Below, piece after piece: positions 15,846-23,731 of a DNA stretch of 26,404 bases. A model generated the notes under the pieces. The model did not search any database and was not told the origin of the DNA. It saw nothing but the letters and a program-made list of their open reading frames with translations. The stretch lies in contig DCFV01000074.1 in NCBI GenBank assembly GCA_002314435.1, positions 443-26,846 of the forward strand. Direction: 5' to 3'. The position numbers were made by a program, and so were the translations under genes. Each line of letters opens with the position of its first letter. Position 1 is the stretch's first letter. This DNA is from Acidobacteriaceae bacterium UBA1795 (GTDB taxonomy: Bacteria > Acidobacteriota > Terriglobia > Terriglobales > Acidobacteriaceae).

Positions 15846-18497
15846 CTACTTTGCGGCTGCGGCGTTGGTGGGCGTCAGCGTTGTGGCGGCAATGTTCCAT
15901 CCGTCCACGTGCACCACCGGAGTGGCGGATGCGTTCTCCGGCAGCAGCGCAGTCAGCGTGGTTGCCTCGCCGGGCACAAGCTCGATCCAGTTGTCCGACC
16001 AGAATACAGGTGCCATGAGGTCGTCGCTCGCTGTGCGCACGGCGGCATGCACCTGGAAGGCAAGCACAGCGGAGTGGTTGTCGAGATGCACGTGCAACTC
16101 GCGGCCGTGTGGGGTGGCGACGATCTCCACACACGCGTCCACCTTGGCTTGCGGCAGGCTCGCGAGCGCGGTCAAATCTTCGTGGCGTAAAGCCGGCGTG
16201 TGCGTGTAGTCGGTCTTGGGAAAGTTGAAGGTTGTCAGCGTACCCGGCACCCAATAGAAGTTGCGGCTCACAGTCTTGCCGGACGCGTCAGTGAGTGTGA
16301 GGTCGATGAAGAACAGCCGTTCAGCGCCAGTGAACAGGCTATCCGGCAGAGCCAAGGCGCGCTGCGCGCTGTCCGGCGCGGAGATGATCGCAGTTTCGGC
16401 GGAGTAGAGTTCCTTCCACGCAGCGTTGTGCACGTGCACAGTGGCGCGCAGCCCGCTCGCCTCCTCGTAGGTGCTGTTCACAACCACAATCGACTGGTCA
16501 TCGTAGGAGTATTGAATGTGCAGCGGCTCGCAGGCCTTCTTCGTGCCGAAGTACCCGGCGCCCGCGTCGAGATAGTAATCATAAAGATGCCAGATCATCG
16601 AGGGCCAAGCATTGTTCAGCATCCACTGGATCACGCCTGTCGCGTTGTACTTGTTGCGAGAGTAGGCCTCGTACATGGCACGCTCGGAGTCGTACTCCAT
16701 GGTCTGCGCCAGGCGCTCGTAGTCTGCAGCAGAGTGCGGCTTCGCGTAGACAGCTTCCATCGTTTCATCGAGGACCTTCAGGTTCACAAACTCGCCGCCA
16801 CCGTAGTGCACGTTCCAGTCCGGCGTGGGTGGCCAGGCTTCAGCGTTGGGAAGAAACTTCTTGCGGCTGGTGAGCGAGGGAATGGCCGGGCCGGGGCTGG
16901 TCTCCGTGTTGAAGCCGTAAGCGCCGCCGTTCGTCTTGTCCACATACCAGTAGCTCGGCGCCACGTAGTCGTAAGGGCCGGTCATCTTCACGCCGCTGTC
17001 GCCGGTAACGGTGGTGGGCGTGGCAGAGGCGGACGAGATCACGGGGTTCGGCCAATGTGTATCGTCCTCGACTTTCAAATACGCGCGCTCCACGTCAGCC
17101 GGAGGAGGATTGTCACTTCCGTTGAGCCAGACGAGCAGGCTGGCGTGTTGGCGCAGGCGCAGCATCTGTGCGCGCAGTGATGCCGTGGCAATCGTCAGGT
17201 CCTCCGGCGTCCAGTCCTTCCAGTGCTCCCAGTGGTCGCAGCAGCACCAACCCAGCATCACCAGAATTCCCCGCTCATCGGCCAAGCGGAAGAAGTCCTC
17301 CGTCTCGAGCTTGCCCTCCAGCCGAATGGTGTTCAGGTGCATGTCTTCGACCAGTCGGATCTGGTCGCGCAGGCGTGTCGCGTCCGTGCGCAGCAGCATA
17401 TCCTGTGTCCAACCTGCGCCGCGGATGAGGATCGGTTTTCCATTCACGCGGAACAGGCGGCTGCCGTTGGTGGTGTACTCTGACGTGATTTCGCGGATGC
17501 CAAAGTCGGTGCTCTGCTCGTCCAGCGTGCGCCCCTCCGCGTTGAAGGTCACGGTCAGGTGCTCCAGATGCGGCTCGCCCATCTGGTGCGGCCACCACAG
17601 TCTTGGATCGTGAATGCGCAACTGCGTGAACTTCTTCGGCGAGAAGACGACGGTGCGGTCCTCGTGCGCGGCCAGTTCCACCGGCTGCTCAAAGCGCACA
17701 CCGGCCGCTGTGCCAGTGACGACGCCGCGCAGCGAGTGATCGGCTGCATTGTGCAACTCCGCATAGACCGTCAGATCGGCAGTGCTCAACGTGCCGTCAG
17801 CAAAGTGCGTGAATGCCGCGGGCGAGCGTACGGTGACCGCACTCGTAGCAACTAGGTCGACCGCGCCCCACAGGCCCATGTCCTTGTCCGGCGGGCAGGG
17901 GTTCCAGTCCACCCAGTTGATGCCCAGGTCCTTCTCGGTGGGAGCAAAAGTTTCGACGGCGAGGACATTCGTCGCGCCCGGCTTAAGCGCATCGGTTACG
18001 TCGAAGTCGTAGGTGCGGTAAGCGCCGACCACCTGCGTGCGGTCAGCGACCTTCTTGCCGTTGAGCCAGATTTCACCGCGATAGTTGATGCCCCCAAAGT
18101 GCAGCCAGAACCGGCCGTCGCGCACCGCGGCCGCCGGAGCGGTGAACTCCGTGCGATACCACCAGCCGCAGACATAGGGGCTGTCGGCGGGCATGGGCAG
18201 GTTTGAGAAGTTCTGTCCCAGCGGATAGCTTACGCCGGGCAGCTTGCGCAGGTTGTCGCCGTAATAGGGATCAGGCACAACCCCGGCCGCGGTTTGTGCA
18301 GCCAACACGGTGCTGGGCACAGCGGCCTTCAGCCAGCCGTCCGTGGTTAAACCAGTCGCGGCGATTGCGCTTCCCTCGGCGCTTATCTTGCACGCGGACT
18401 GGATGTGCCAATCCTCATGCAGGTGCGTGACCGTGGCGGCGTGCAGGGCCAGGGGCGCTGCGCAGGCGACGAGCAAACAAGGAAGAATCTTCTTCAT
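15846..18497 (-). CDS. Exported GH2 exo-beta-D-glucosaminidase-like enzyme (CsxA type)
   Basis: 883 residues. Sec signal 1-20 (MKKILPCLLVACAAPLALHA), then GH2 sugar-binding domain (FGGINYRGEIWLNGKKVA, 134-151), Ig-like domain, TIM barrel and C-terminal beta domains. Features specific to exo-glucosaminidases are INWVDWNPCPPDKDMGLWG (193-211), GWCCCDHWE (416-424), LNGSD with Asp462 where most GH2 enzymes have Asn-Glu, VKMTGPYDYVAPSYWY (503-518), and FNTETSPGPAIP with nucleophile Glu532; the 70-residue spacing is close to that of D469/E541 in Amycolatopsis CsxA. Expected action is removal of glucosamine from the non-reducing end of chitosan oligomers in the periplasm. ATG 18497 has GGAAG upstream; a TTG at 18572 would bury the signal and is rejected. 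First gene of the operon. Confidence 0.88.
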   Translation of the reverse strand: MKKILPCLLVACAAPLALHAATVTHLHEDWHIQSACKISAEGSAIAATGLTTDGWLKAAVPSTVLAAQTAAGVVPDPYYGDNLRKLPGVSYPLGQNFSNLPMPADSPYVCGWWYRTEFTAPAAAVRDGRFWLHFGGINYRGEIWLNGKKVADRTQVVGAYRTYDFDVTDALKPGATNVLAVETFAPTEKDLGINWVDWNPCPPDKDMGLWGAVDLVATSAVTVRSPAAFTHFADGTLSTADLTVYAELHNAADHSLRGVVTGTAAGVRFEQPVELAAHEDRTVVFSPKKFTQLRIHDPRLWWPHQMGEPHLEHLTVTFNAEGRTLDEQSTDFGIREITSEYTTNGSRLFRVNGKPILIRGAGWTQDMLLRTDATRLRDQIRLVEDMHLNTIRLEGKLETEDFFRLADERGILVMLGWCCCDHWEHWKDWTPEDLTIATASLRAQMLRLRQHASLLVWLNGSDNPPPADVERAYLKVEDDTHWPNPVISSASATPTTVTGDSGVKMTGPYDYVAPSYWYVDKTNGGAYGFNTETSPGPAIPSLTSRKKFLPNAEAWPPTPDWNVHYGGGEFVNLKVLDETMEAVYAKPHSAADYERLAQTMEYDSERAMYEAYSRNKYNATGVIQWMLNNAWPSMIWHLYDYYLDAGAGYFGTKKACEPLHIQYSYDDQSIVVVNSTYEEASGLRATVHVHNAAWKELYSAETAIISAPDSAQRALALPDSLFTGAERLFFIDLTLTDASGKTVSRNFYWVPGTLTTFNFPKTDYTHTPALRHEDLTALASLPQAKVDACVEIVATPHGRELHVHLDNHSAVLAFQVHAAVRTASDDLMAPVFWSDNWIELVPGEATTLTALLPENASATPVVHVDGWNIAATTLTPTNAAAAK

Positions 18498-18591
18498 AAG
18501 CTTCCGCACTTTCTCGTGAATCGGAACCTGGGTGGGCGGCCGCGGCCTTTTCTCGCGAGGTTGCCGGCGCAAATCTCAGCGGCTAGCCCGG

Positions 18592-18607
18592 ATTCAATCG
18601 TTTGAAT
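18592..18607. promoter_or_regulatory. LacI-type operator in front of the GH2 operon
   Basis: ATTCAATC|GTTTGAAT: half-sites match at 7 of 8 positions around a central CG, the usual LacI-family operator design. It begins at the predicted transcription start (about 18607) of the promoter at 18614-18642. A related site lies at 19911-19926. Confidence 0.7.
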
Positions 18608-18613
18608 AAGGGG

Positions 18614-18642
18614 ACTATCCATCATTTGCAGCACCCTGTCAA
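18614..18642 (-). promoter_or_regulatory. Sigma-70-type promoter of the GH2 operon
   Basis: On the minus strand TTGACA (18642-18637, perfect -35) is 17 bases from GATAGT (18619-18614, 4/6 of -10). The -35 overlaps the lacI stop codon. The implied leader to the GH2 start is about 110 bases. Confidence 0.7.
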
Positions 18643-19730
18643 GTACGCGCCTTGCGCTGCGCCGGGGCCTTAGCAGGCGGCCCCGTGGAGCCCCGCACCA
18701 CCAGTTCCGGCACGGCGCGATGCCGGTGCACCGTCGCTGTTCCTTCGTGCGCTTCAATTGCTTCCAGTGTCCACTGCGCCGCAAGCAGCCCCATCTGCTG
18801 CAGCGGCTGGTGCACAGTCGTGATGCCAGGCGTCGCCACAGCTGCAGGCAGCACATCGTCAAAGCCGACGATTGAGCAGTCCTGTGGAATCCGCAGACCT
18901 GCTTCGCTCATTCCACGCATCACGCCCAGCGCGGTAAGGTCGTCGAAGGCCAGTACAGCGGTGAAAGGCGGACCGGCGTCCAGCATCGTCCGCGCCAGCG
19001 CGCGTCCGCCCTCGAATCCCGAAGTGGGGTCGAGCACGCCGGGCAGTTGAAAGGTCAGTCGCGGATCGAACTTGATGCCCGACTGTGCGGCCTGACGTCG
19101 AATGCCGGTCCAGCGCGGCTCGCTGTCGAACATTTCCTCTGGGCCGCGGATCACTGCGATGTTGCGATGGCCGAGTTCGATCAGGTGGCGCAGTGCGAGC
19201 GCGCCGCCGGTCTCGTTGTCGATCAGCAGCGAGCTGATCTTCCGGCGGGTGAGGTCGCGGCCAAGGATCACGATGGGCACGTGGTTCTTCTCAATATCAG
19301 CCAGCAGGTTGGTTTCTTCGAACACCCAGCTGGCAATGACGATGACGCCCTCGGCGCGCCGCTCCAGAATCAGCTTCAGGTAGCTGTCGAAGTGTTTACG
19401 TTGCGTCTGCGCGTCCATCAACAGTGGCACATAGCTGGCCGGCTGCAGGCCCGATTGAATACCCTGCACAATCGGAATGCAGAATGGATCGGAGAGATCG
19501 TAGGCCAGCACGCCGACGGTCAGGCTGCGGCGGCGGCGCAGCGAGCGCGCGTAGGCGTCGGGGTGATAGCCCAGCCGCTGCGCCACTTCACGAATCTGCG
19601 TGCGCGTGGAGGCTGCCACGTTCTGCGACAGCGGCGCTTCGCTTAGAACGATGGAAACTGTCGAGACCGAGTACCCACAGGCGCGTGCCACGTCGTGCAG
19701 CGTAACGTGGCCGGACTTTCGTTGACCCAT
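18639..19730 (-). CDS. LacI-family transcriptional regulator
   Basis: 363 residues. The LacI helix-turn-helix is at about residues 9-30 (VTLHDVARACGYSVSTVSIV), with the hinge helix near HPDAYARSLRRRRS. The periplasmic-binding-protein-like sensor follows (LTVGVLAYDLSDPFCIPIVQ, IVILGRDLT, LLIDNETGGALALRHLIELG, VLAFDDLTALGVMRGM, CSIVGFDDV, TTVHQPLQQMG). The effector is probably a sugar freed by the exported enzymes. Start ATG 19730 has an excellent AGGGAGG 4 bases upstream. The gene stands between the two promoters that carry matching LacI-type operators, one for the GH2 operon just downstream of it and one for receptor 2 divergent from it, so it is the obvious regulator of both. Confidence 0.93.
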   Translation of the reverse strand: MGQRKSGHVTLHDVARACGYSVSTVSIVLSEAPLSQNVAASTRTQIREVAQRLGYHPDAYARSLRRRRSLTVGVLAYDLSDPFCIPIVQGIQSGLQPASYVPLLMDAQTQRKHFDSYLKLILERRAEGVIVIASWVFEETNLLADIEKNHVPIVILGRDLTRRKISSLLIDNETGGALALRHLIELGHRNIAVIRGPEEMFDSEPRWTGIRRQAAQSGIKFDPRLTFQLPGVLDPTSGFEGGRALARTMLDAGPPFTAVLAFDDLTALGVMRGMSEAGLRIPQDCSIVGFDDVLPAAVATPGITTVHQPLQQMGLLAAQWTLEAIEAHEGTATVHRHRAVPELVVRGSTGPPAKAPAQRKART

Positions 19731-19773
19731 GTTGCCTCCCTGTTATGGCTACTGCGGCTGCGGTCCAGCGCCA

Positions 19774-19784
19774 TTGTGGCACAA
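19774..19784. promoter_or_regulatory. Palindrome TTGTGGCACAA upstream of lacI
   Basis: Same perfect palindrome as at the deoR start, inside an identical 14-mer (19772-19785). It ends 44 bases before the lacI start codon. Candidate shared operator, possibly for the DeoR protein. Confidence 0.45.
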
Positions 19785-19868
19785 AGCGCGGGGATTCATT
19801 GCCTGTCAGAATGCGTCGGCTCCCATCCGATGCGGTACCGAGGAGCAAAACCGTCGGACGTTTTTCTC

Positions 19869-19897
19869 TTGACTTCAAAATGAATCAATCCTACATT
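19869..19897 (+). promoter_or_regulatory. Sigma-70-type promoter of receptor 2
   Basis: TTGACT (19869-19874, 5/6) is 17 bases from TACATT (19892-19897, 4/6). Implied start about 19904, giving a leader of about 50 bases. Confidence 0.65.
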
Positions 19898-19910
19898 CAC
19901 TTGTCAAGTG
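19898..19910. repeat. Palindrome CACTTGTCAAGTG at the receptor 2 transcription start
   Basis: CACTTG-T-CAAGTG, perfect 6-bp arms around one base, placed directly between the -10 and the LacI-type operator. Either a second operator or a 5'-end hairpin. Confidence 0.5.
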
Positions 19911-19926
19911 GTTCAAACGTTTTAAT
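19911..19926. promoter_or_regulatory. LacI-type operator in front of receptor 2
   Basis: GTTCAAAC|GTTTTAAT: central CG, six of the eight half-site positions symmetric, and a left half that on the reverse strand reads GTTTGAAC, close to the GTTTGAAT half of the GH2-operon site. It spans about +8 to +23 of the predicted transcript. Confidence 0.62.
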
Positions 19927-19953
19927 CGCGGCAGATTGCCCAGGAGCTGACTT

Positions 19954-22900
19954 ATGACCACGTGGAGTGCCAGGCCTTCGTTTGCTCGTTACTTCCTCTT
20001 TCTTGCAATCTTTGCCTGTAGTTGCACTGCTGCAACCGCCCAGGCTGGCAGAGGTGGCATCAGCGGACTGATCACTGACTCCAGCAGCGCTATAATCCCC
20101 GGCGCCAAGGTCACGGTGCAGAACGCCGCGACAGGCAGTAAGCTCTCCACGGTGTCGACTGCGGCTGGCGTCTATTCCTTCGTATCGCTGGCACCAGGCA
20201 AGTACGATGTGAGCGCGACGGCTAAGGGCTTCGAGACGATGATCCAGAAGAACGTCACGGTCTCTGTGGATCAGGTTACGACCGTGAATCTCGCACTGAC
20301 CGTCGGCAGCGTCAGCGAAGTGGTTACTGTAACTGAGACCAGCTCGCTGGTCGAGTCGAGCAACTCGACCGTGGGCCAGTTGATTTCGGCCCAGGCAATT
20401 GACCGCGTGCCGCTGGTAACGCGCAATGTGTTCGAGCTGGTGCAGTTGAGCGCAGGCGTCAGCCCCGCCAACGGCACGGCCAATGCTGCTGAAACCCCCG
20501 GCATCTTCAACTCGCGTTCAGGCGCGGATGTCTCCTCCTACACCATCAACGGCGCGCTGCAGGGCACTGTCTACTACATGCTCGATGGGAGCCCCATCGG
20601 CATCGCTGAAAATAACGCGGCCAGCATTATTCCTGCGTTCCAGATGCCCGAAGACGGCGTGGCCGAGTATCGTGTCGAGACGCAGAACACCCCCGCTACC
20701 TATGCCAGCGGCGGCGCGGGCGTCATCAGTCTGGCCAGCAAGTCGGGTGGCAACACGTTCCACGGCGGCGCCTTCGTCTACATCCGTCCCAATGCGCTCG
20801 CGGCGAATGAATACTTCAACAAGCAGAGTCAGCTGGCCCAGGGATTGTCGAGCACTACTCCCGACTTCCATCGCTACCAGGAGGGCGGCTCGATCAGCGG
20901 GCCAATCCTGCACAACAAGCTGTTCTTCTTTGCCGATTACGAGGCCACGCAGCAGGCTCAACTGGAAACGGGCAGCTTCACGGTGCCAACCGATCCTGAG
21001 CGTGCCGGCGATTTCTCCGCAGACACGTTTACGGTGTACAACCCTCTGGTGGCGGACGACCCTGGAACCGGCATGCGCCAGCCCTTCAGCGGCAACCAGA
21101 TTCCCACTGCAAACCTCAATCCCACCGCGCTCCAGTTCGCGGCGCAGTTTCCCAAGCCGAATCAGGCCGGCGAGGGACCCTATCACATCAATAACTATGT
21201 GGCGTCGGGCCTGGATCCGAACGACGCGCAAAAGTTCGACATTCGCGGTGACTACAACCTTGGGCAGAAGCACAGGCTCTTCAGCCGGTTTTCTTTCGGC
21301 CGTCTGAAGTTTGGCAATGCCAATCTGTATGGCAGTGACAACATGTACAACCCGCTCTATTACCAGAACATCACGAACGGGCGGAACATCCTGCTCGCCG
21401 ACGACTACACGCTGAGCTCCACCTCGGTGCTACAGCTGCGCTACTCGTTCACGCGCCACTACGAAGACCAGACCGGCGATCCGCGCCAGGCCGGTTTCGA
21501 CATCACCACCCTCGGCTTTCCGCAGTCGCTGGCCGACGAGGTTCTTTACCAGCAGATTCCCACCGTCAGCTTCGGTTCCACCGCTATGATCGGAGGCACA
21601 GGCAACTGGGACACCTTCATTTTTGCCAGCGAAAACAGCGATGCTACAGCAACTTACACCAAGGTGGTCGGCAAGCATGAGCTGAGCGTAGGTCTCGAGT
21701 ACCAAAAGAAGTTCATGAACATCGGTCAGCCCCCATCTCCGGCCGGCGCGTACTCGTTTGATAACACCGCCACCAGCTCGGTTACCTACGCGGGCGACGG
21801 CAGCGACTTCGCTTCGTTCCTCCTCGGCATGGGCAGCACACCGGGTTCCGAAAGCTACAACTTCACCAAGGACGTCTTCGCCGCCGAAGCTAACCCCTAC
21901 TGGGCAGGCTTCTTCCAGGACAACTTCCACCTTTCGCACAACCTGACCCTCAACTATGGCGTCCGGTGGGACATCTTTGGAGGCCGGACGGAACGTTACG
22001 ACCGCCAGGAATACTTCGACCCGAACCTTCAATTCACCGCCAGCAGTCTCCCGCTCACCGGTGGCGAGAAGTTCGTTGGCAGCGGTGCCCGCAGCCCCTT
22101 CGACACCAACCTCTCGGACTTCGGGCCCCGTCTAGGCTTCGCCTGGCAGCCGGTTCAACGGCTCGTTGTCCGTGGCGGCGCCGGCATCTATCTGGGCCCC
22201 AGCACTCACATGGTGGCTAACCCCTCGCTCAACTCCGATGGCTTCGGAACCATCACCAACTGGAACGCGACCGAGTACAACGGAGACAGCGTTGCTTACG
22301 ACAACGGCAATCCCAATGCGATTCCCGAGGGCAACTCCGTCTTTAACAGCTCATCCACCTGCGCCAATCCGGGCGATGTGACTGGCTGTTATTCGCTCAG
22401 CAATCCCTTCCCCGATGGGGTGATTCAGCCCACCGGTTCGTCGCTGGGCGCCGCCACCAACCTCGGTAGTACGCTCAGCACGGTGGAGCATTCGCAGCGC
22501 ACCCCGACTACCTATAACTTCAACTTCGGTCTGGAATACGAACTGCCCCACCAGACGGTTGTGAGCGCGGCTTATGTTGGAAGCCGCGGGCTGTTTCTGC
22601 CTATGGGATCGGTGGATATGAACGCACTCTCGCTGCAGACCATTGCCGAGTATCAGGATGGTCTGTTGAGCACGATGGTGCCTAACCAGTGGGCAGCCAT
22701 TCAGCCCGCCACCAACGCCAACTACGGCTCGGACACTGTGCCGCTGTGGGTTTCGCTCCAGCCCTTCCCGCAGTTTGGCAACGGCAGTTACGGCGCAGGC
22801 AATGGCGTCAATGTGAACGCTTACCGTGGCGGCGACTCCGAATACAGCTCCTTGCAGGTTAAGGTGGAGAAGCGGATGACCCAGCACTTCACCACCCTCG

Positions 22901-23592
22901 CCACCTTTACATGGGGTAAGCTCATGACCGACGATTCCAACCCGCCGCTCAGCTTCATCGGTTATCACGGAGCCGGCGCTCCGCAGGATTGGCACAACCT
23001 CAACCTCGAACATGCCCTCAGCGGCCAGGACATCAAATATCAGTTCAACTGGCACGTGTCCTACGACCTGCCCATCGGTCGGGGCCGAGCCCTTAACCTG
23101 AGCGGTGTATCCGACGCGGTCTTCGGTGCCTGGACGGTCAACACCATCGTCTATCTCGGCACCGGCGTCCCGGTGAATGCCCCCAACGGAACCGGCAATC
23201 CATACTTCGCCCAGCGTGTGGACATGAATTGCGATCCCGGCAAAGGCGCGAAGCACACCCCGGACGAGTGGTTCACCTACACCTGTTTCGCCCAGCCGGA
23301 AAGCAGTTTCGTGGCCGGCACAGCCTCGGCATTTCTGTCGCATGTGCGGACCGACGGCGCCAACGACCTTGATCTCTCGCTCTACAAGAGCCTGCCCCTC
23401 GGCAAGGAGCGCAGCCTCCGTTTTGAAGTCTCTGCTTACAACGTGACGAACACTGTACAGTTCGGTTATCCGAGCGTGTTCTGGAATCCCTCTGCGGCCA
23501 GCGACGCCGGCTTGATGACGGGCTTTGGCCAGATCACCAATTCAGTCAATCAGCCGCGCCAGTTCCAGTTCGGTGCGCGCTTCGCCTTCTAA
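19954..23592 (+). CDS. Oar-type TonB-dependent receptor 2
   Basis: 1212 residues. Signal peptide about 1-30 (YFLFLAIFACSCTAATAQA), carboxypeptidase-regulatory-like domain about 33-115 (ISGLITDSSSAIIPGAKVTV, GVYSFVSLAPGKYDVSATAK), plug (VPLVTRNVFELVQLSAGVSP, GTVYYMLDGSPIG, GAGVISLASKSGGNTFHGGA), then a long barrel ending QFQFGARFAF with a terminal Phe. It should import a large nutrient through the outer membrane using TonB energy. ATG 19954 has AGGAG 7 bases upstream. Its promoter carries a LacI-type operator resembling that of the GH2 operon, so its cargo is probably the oligosaccharide cut by those enzymes. It is followed after 139 bases by a second exported GH2 enzyme. It resembles receptor 1 in architecture but the sequences are clearly divergent. 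No SusD-like partner is seen. Confidence 0.94.
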   Translation: MTTWSARPSFARYFLFLAIFACSCTAATAQAGRGGISGLITDSSSAIIPGAKVTVQNAATGSKLSTVSTAAGVYSFVSLAPGKYDVSATAKGFETMIQKNVTVSVDQVTTVNLALTVGSVSEVVTVTETSSLVESSNSTVGQLISAQAIDRVPLVTRNVFELVQLSAGVSPANGTANAAETPGIFNSRSGADVSSYTINGALQGTVYYMLDGSPIGIAENNAASIIPAFQMPEDGVAEYRVETQNTPATYASGGAGVISLASKSGGNTFHGGAFVYIRPNALAANEYFNKQSQLAQGLSSTTPDFHRYQEGGSISGPILHNKLFFFADYEATQQAQLETGSFTVPTDPERAGDFSADTFTVYNPLVADDPGTGMRQPFSGNQIPTANLNPTALQFAAQFPKPNQAGEGPYHINNYVASGLDPNDAQKFDIRGDYNLGQKHRLFSRFSFGRLKFGNANLYGSDNMYNPLYYQNITNGRNILLADDYTLSSTSVLQLRYSFTRHYEDQTGDPRQAGFDITTLGFPQSLADEVLYQQIPTVSFGSTAMIGGTGNWDTFIFASENSDATATYTKVVGKHELSVGLEYQKKFMNIGQPPSPAGAYSFDNTATSSVTYAGDGSDFASFLLGMGSTPGSESYNFTKDVFAAEANPYWAGFFQDNFHLSHNLTLNYGVRWDIFGGRTERYDRQEYFDPNLQFTASSLPLTGGEKFVGSGARSPFDTNLSDFGPRLGFAWQPVQRLVVRGGAGIYLGPSTHMVANPSLNSDGFGTITNWNATEYNGDSVAYDNGNPNAIPEGNSVFNSSSTCANPGDVTGCYSLSNPFPDGVIQPTGSSLGAATNLGSTLSTVEHSQRTPTTYNFNFGLEYELPHQTVVSAAYVGSRGLFLPMGSVDMNALSLQTIAEYQDGLLSTMVPNQWAAIQPATNANYGSDTVPLWVSLQPFPQFGNGSYGAGNGVNVNAYRGGDSEYSSLQVKVEKRMTQHFTTLATFTWGKLMTDDSNPPLSFIGYHGAGAPQDWHNLNLEHALSGQDIKYQFNWHVSYDLPIGRGRALNLSGVSDAVFGAWTVNTIVYLGTGVPVNAPNGTGNPYFAQRVDMNCDPGKGAKHTPDEWFTYTCFAQPESSFVAGTASAFLSHVRTDGANDLDLSLYKSLPLGKERSLRFEVSAYNVTNTVQFGYPSVFWNPSAASDAGLMTGFGQITNSVNQPRQFQFGARFAF

Positions 23593-23657
23593 CCGCGCAA
23601 CCCATCTGCCTCAGGTTGTCCCCTCCGGTCCGGAGCGCACCAGGCGCGCTTCGGGCC

Positions 23658-23666
23658 TGTTATATT
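23658..23666 (+). promoter_or_regulatory. Possible extended -10 promoter for the Tat-GH2 gene
   Basis: TGTTATATT matches the extended -10 form TGnTATAAT except one base. No -35 is visible at the right distance. It would give a leader of about 58 bases to TTG 23732. Confidence 0.35.
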
Positions 23667-23731
23667 TCCCATGGGTTGAAGAGGGCGCCCTTCTGCGCGC
23701 GCAAATCTTCGGCCGGGAAGCGAGATGTTCC

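Noticed and set aside
14919..16190. Plus-strand open frame of 423 codons opposite the permease and GH2 genes
   Set aside because: His/Arg/Gly-rich, spans two opposite-strand genes with clear family motifs, no ribosome site logic.
19931..19953. Possible fusion of the small plus-strand frame before receptor 2
   Set aside because: The frame covers the promoter and operator and has no ribosome site; the AGGAG belongs to the receptor.
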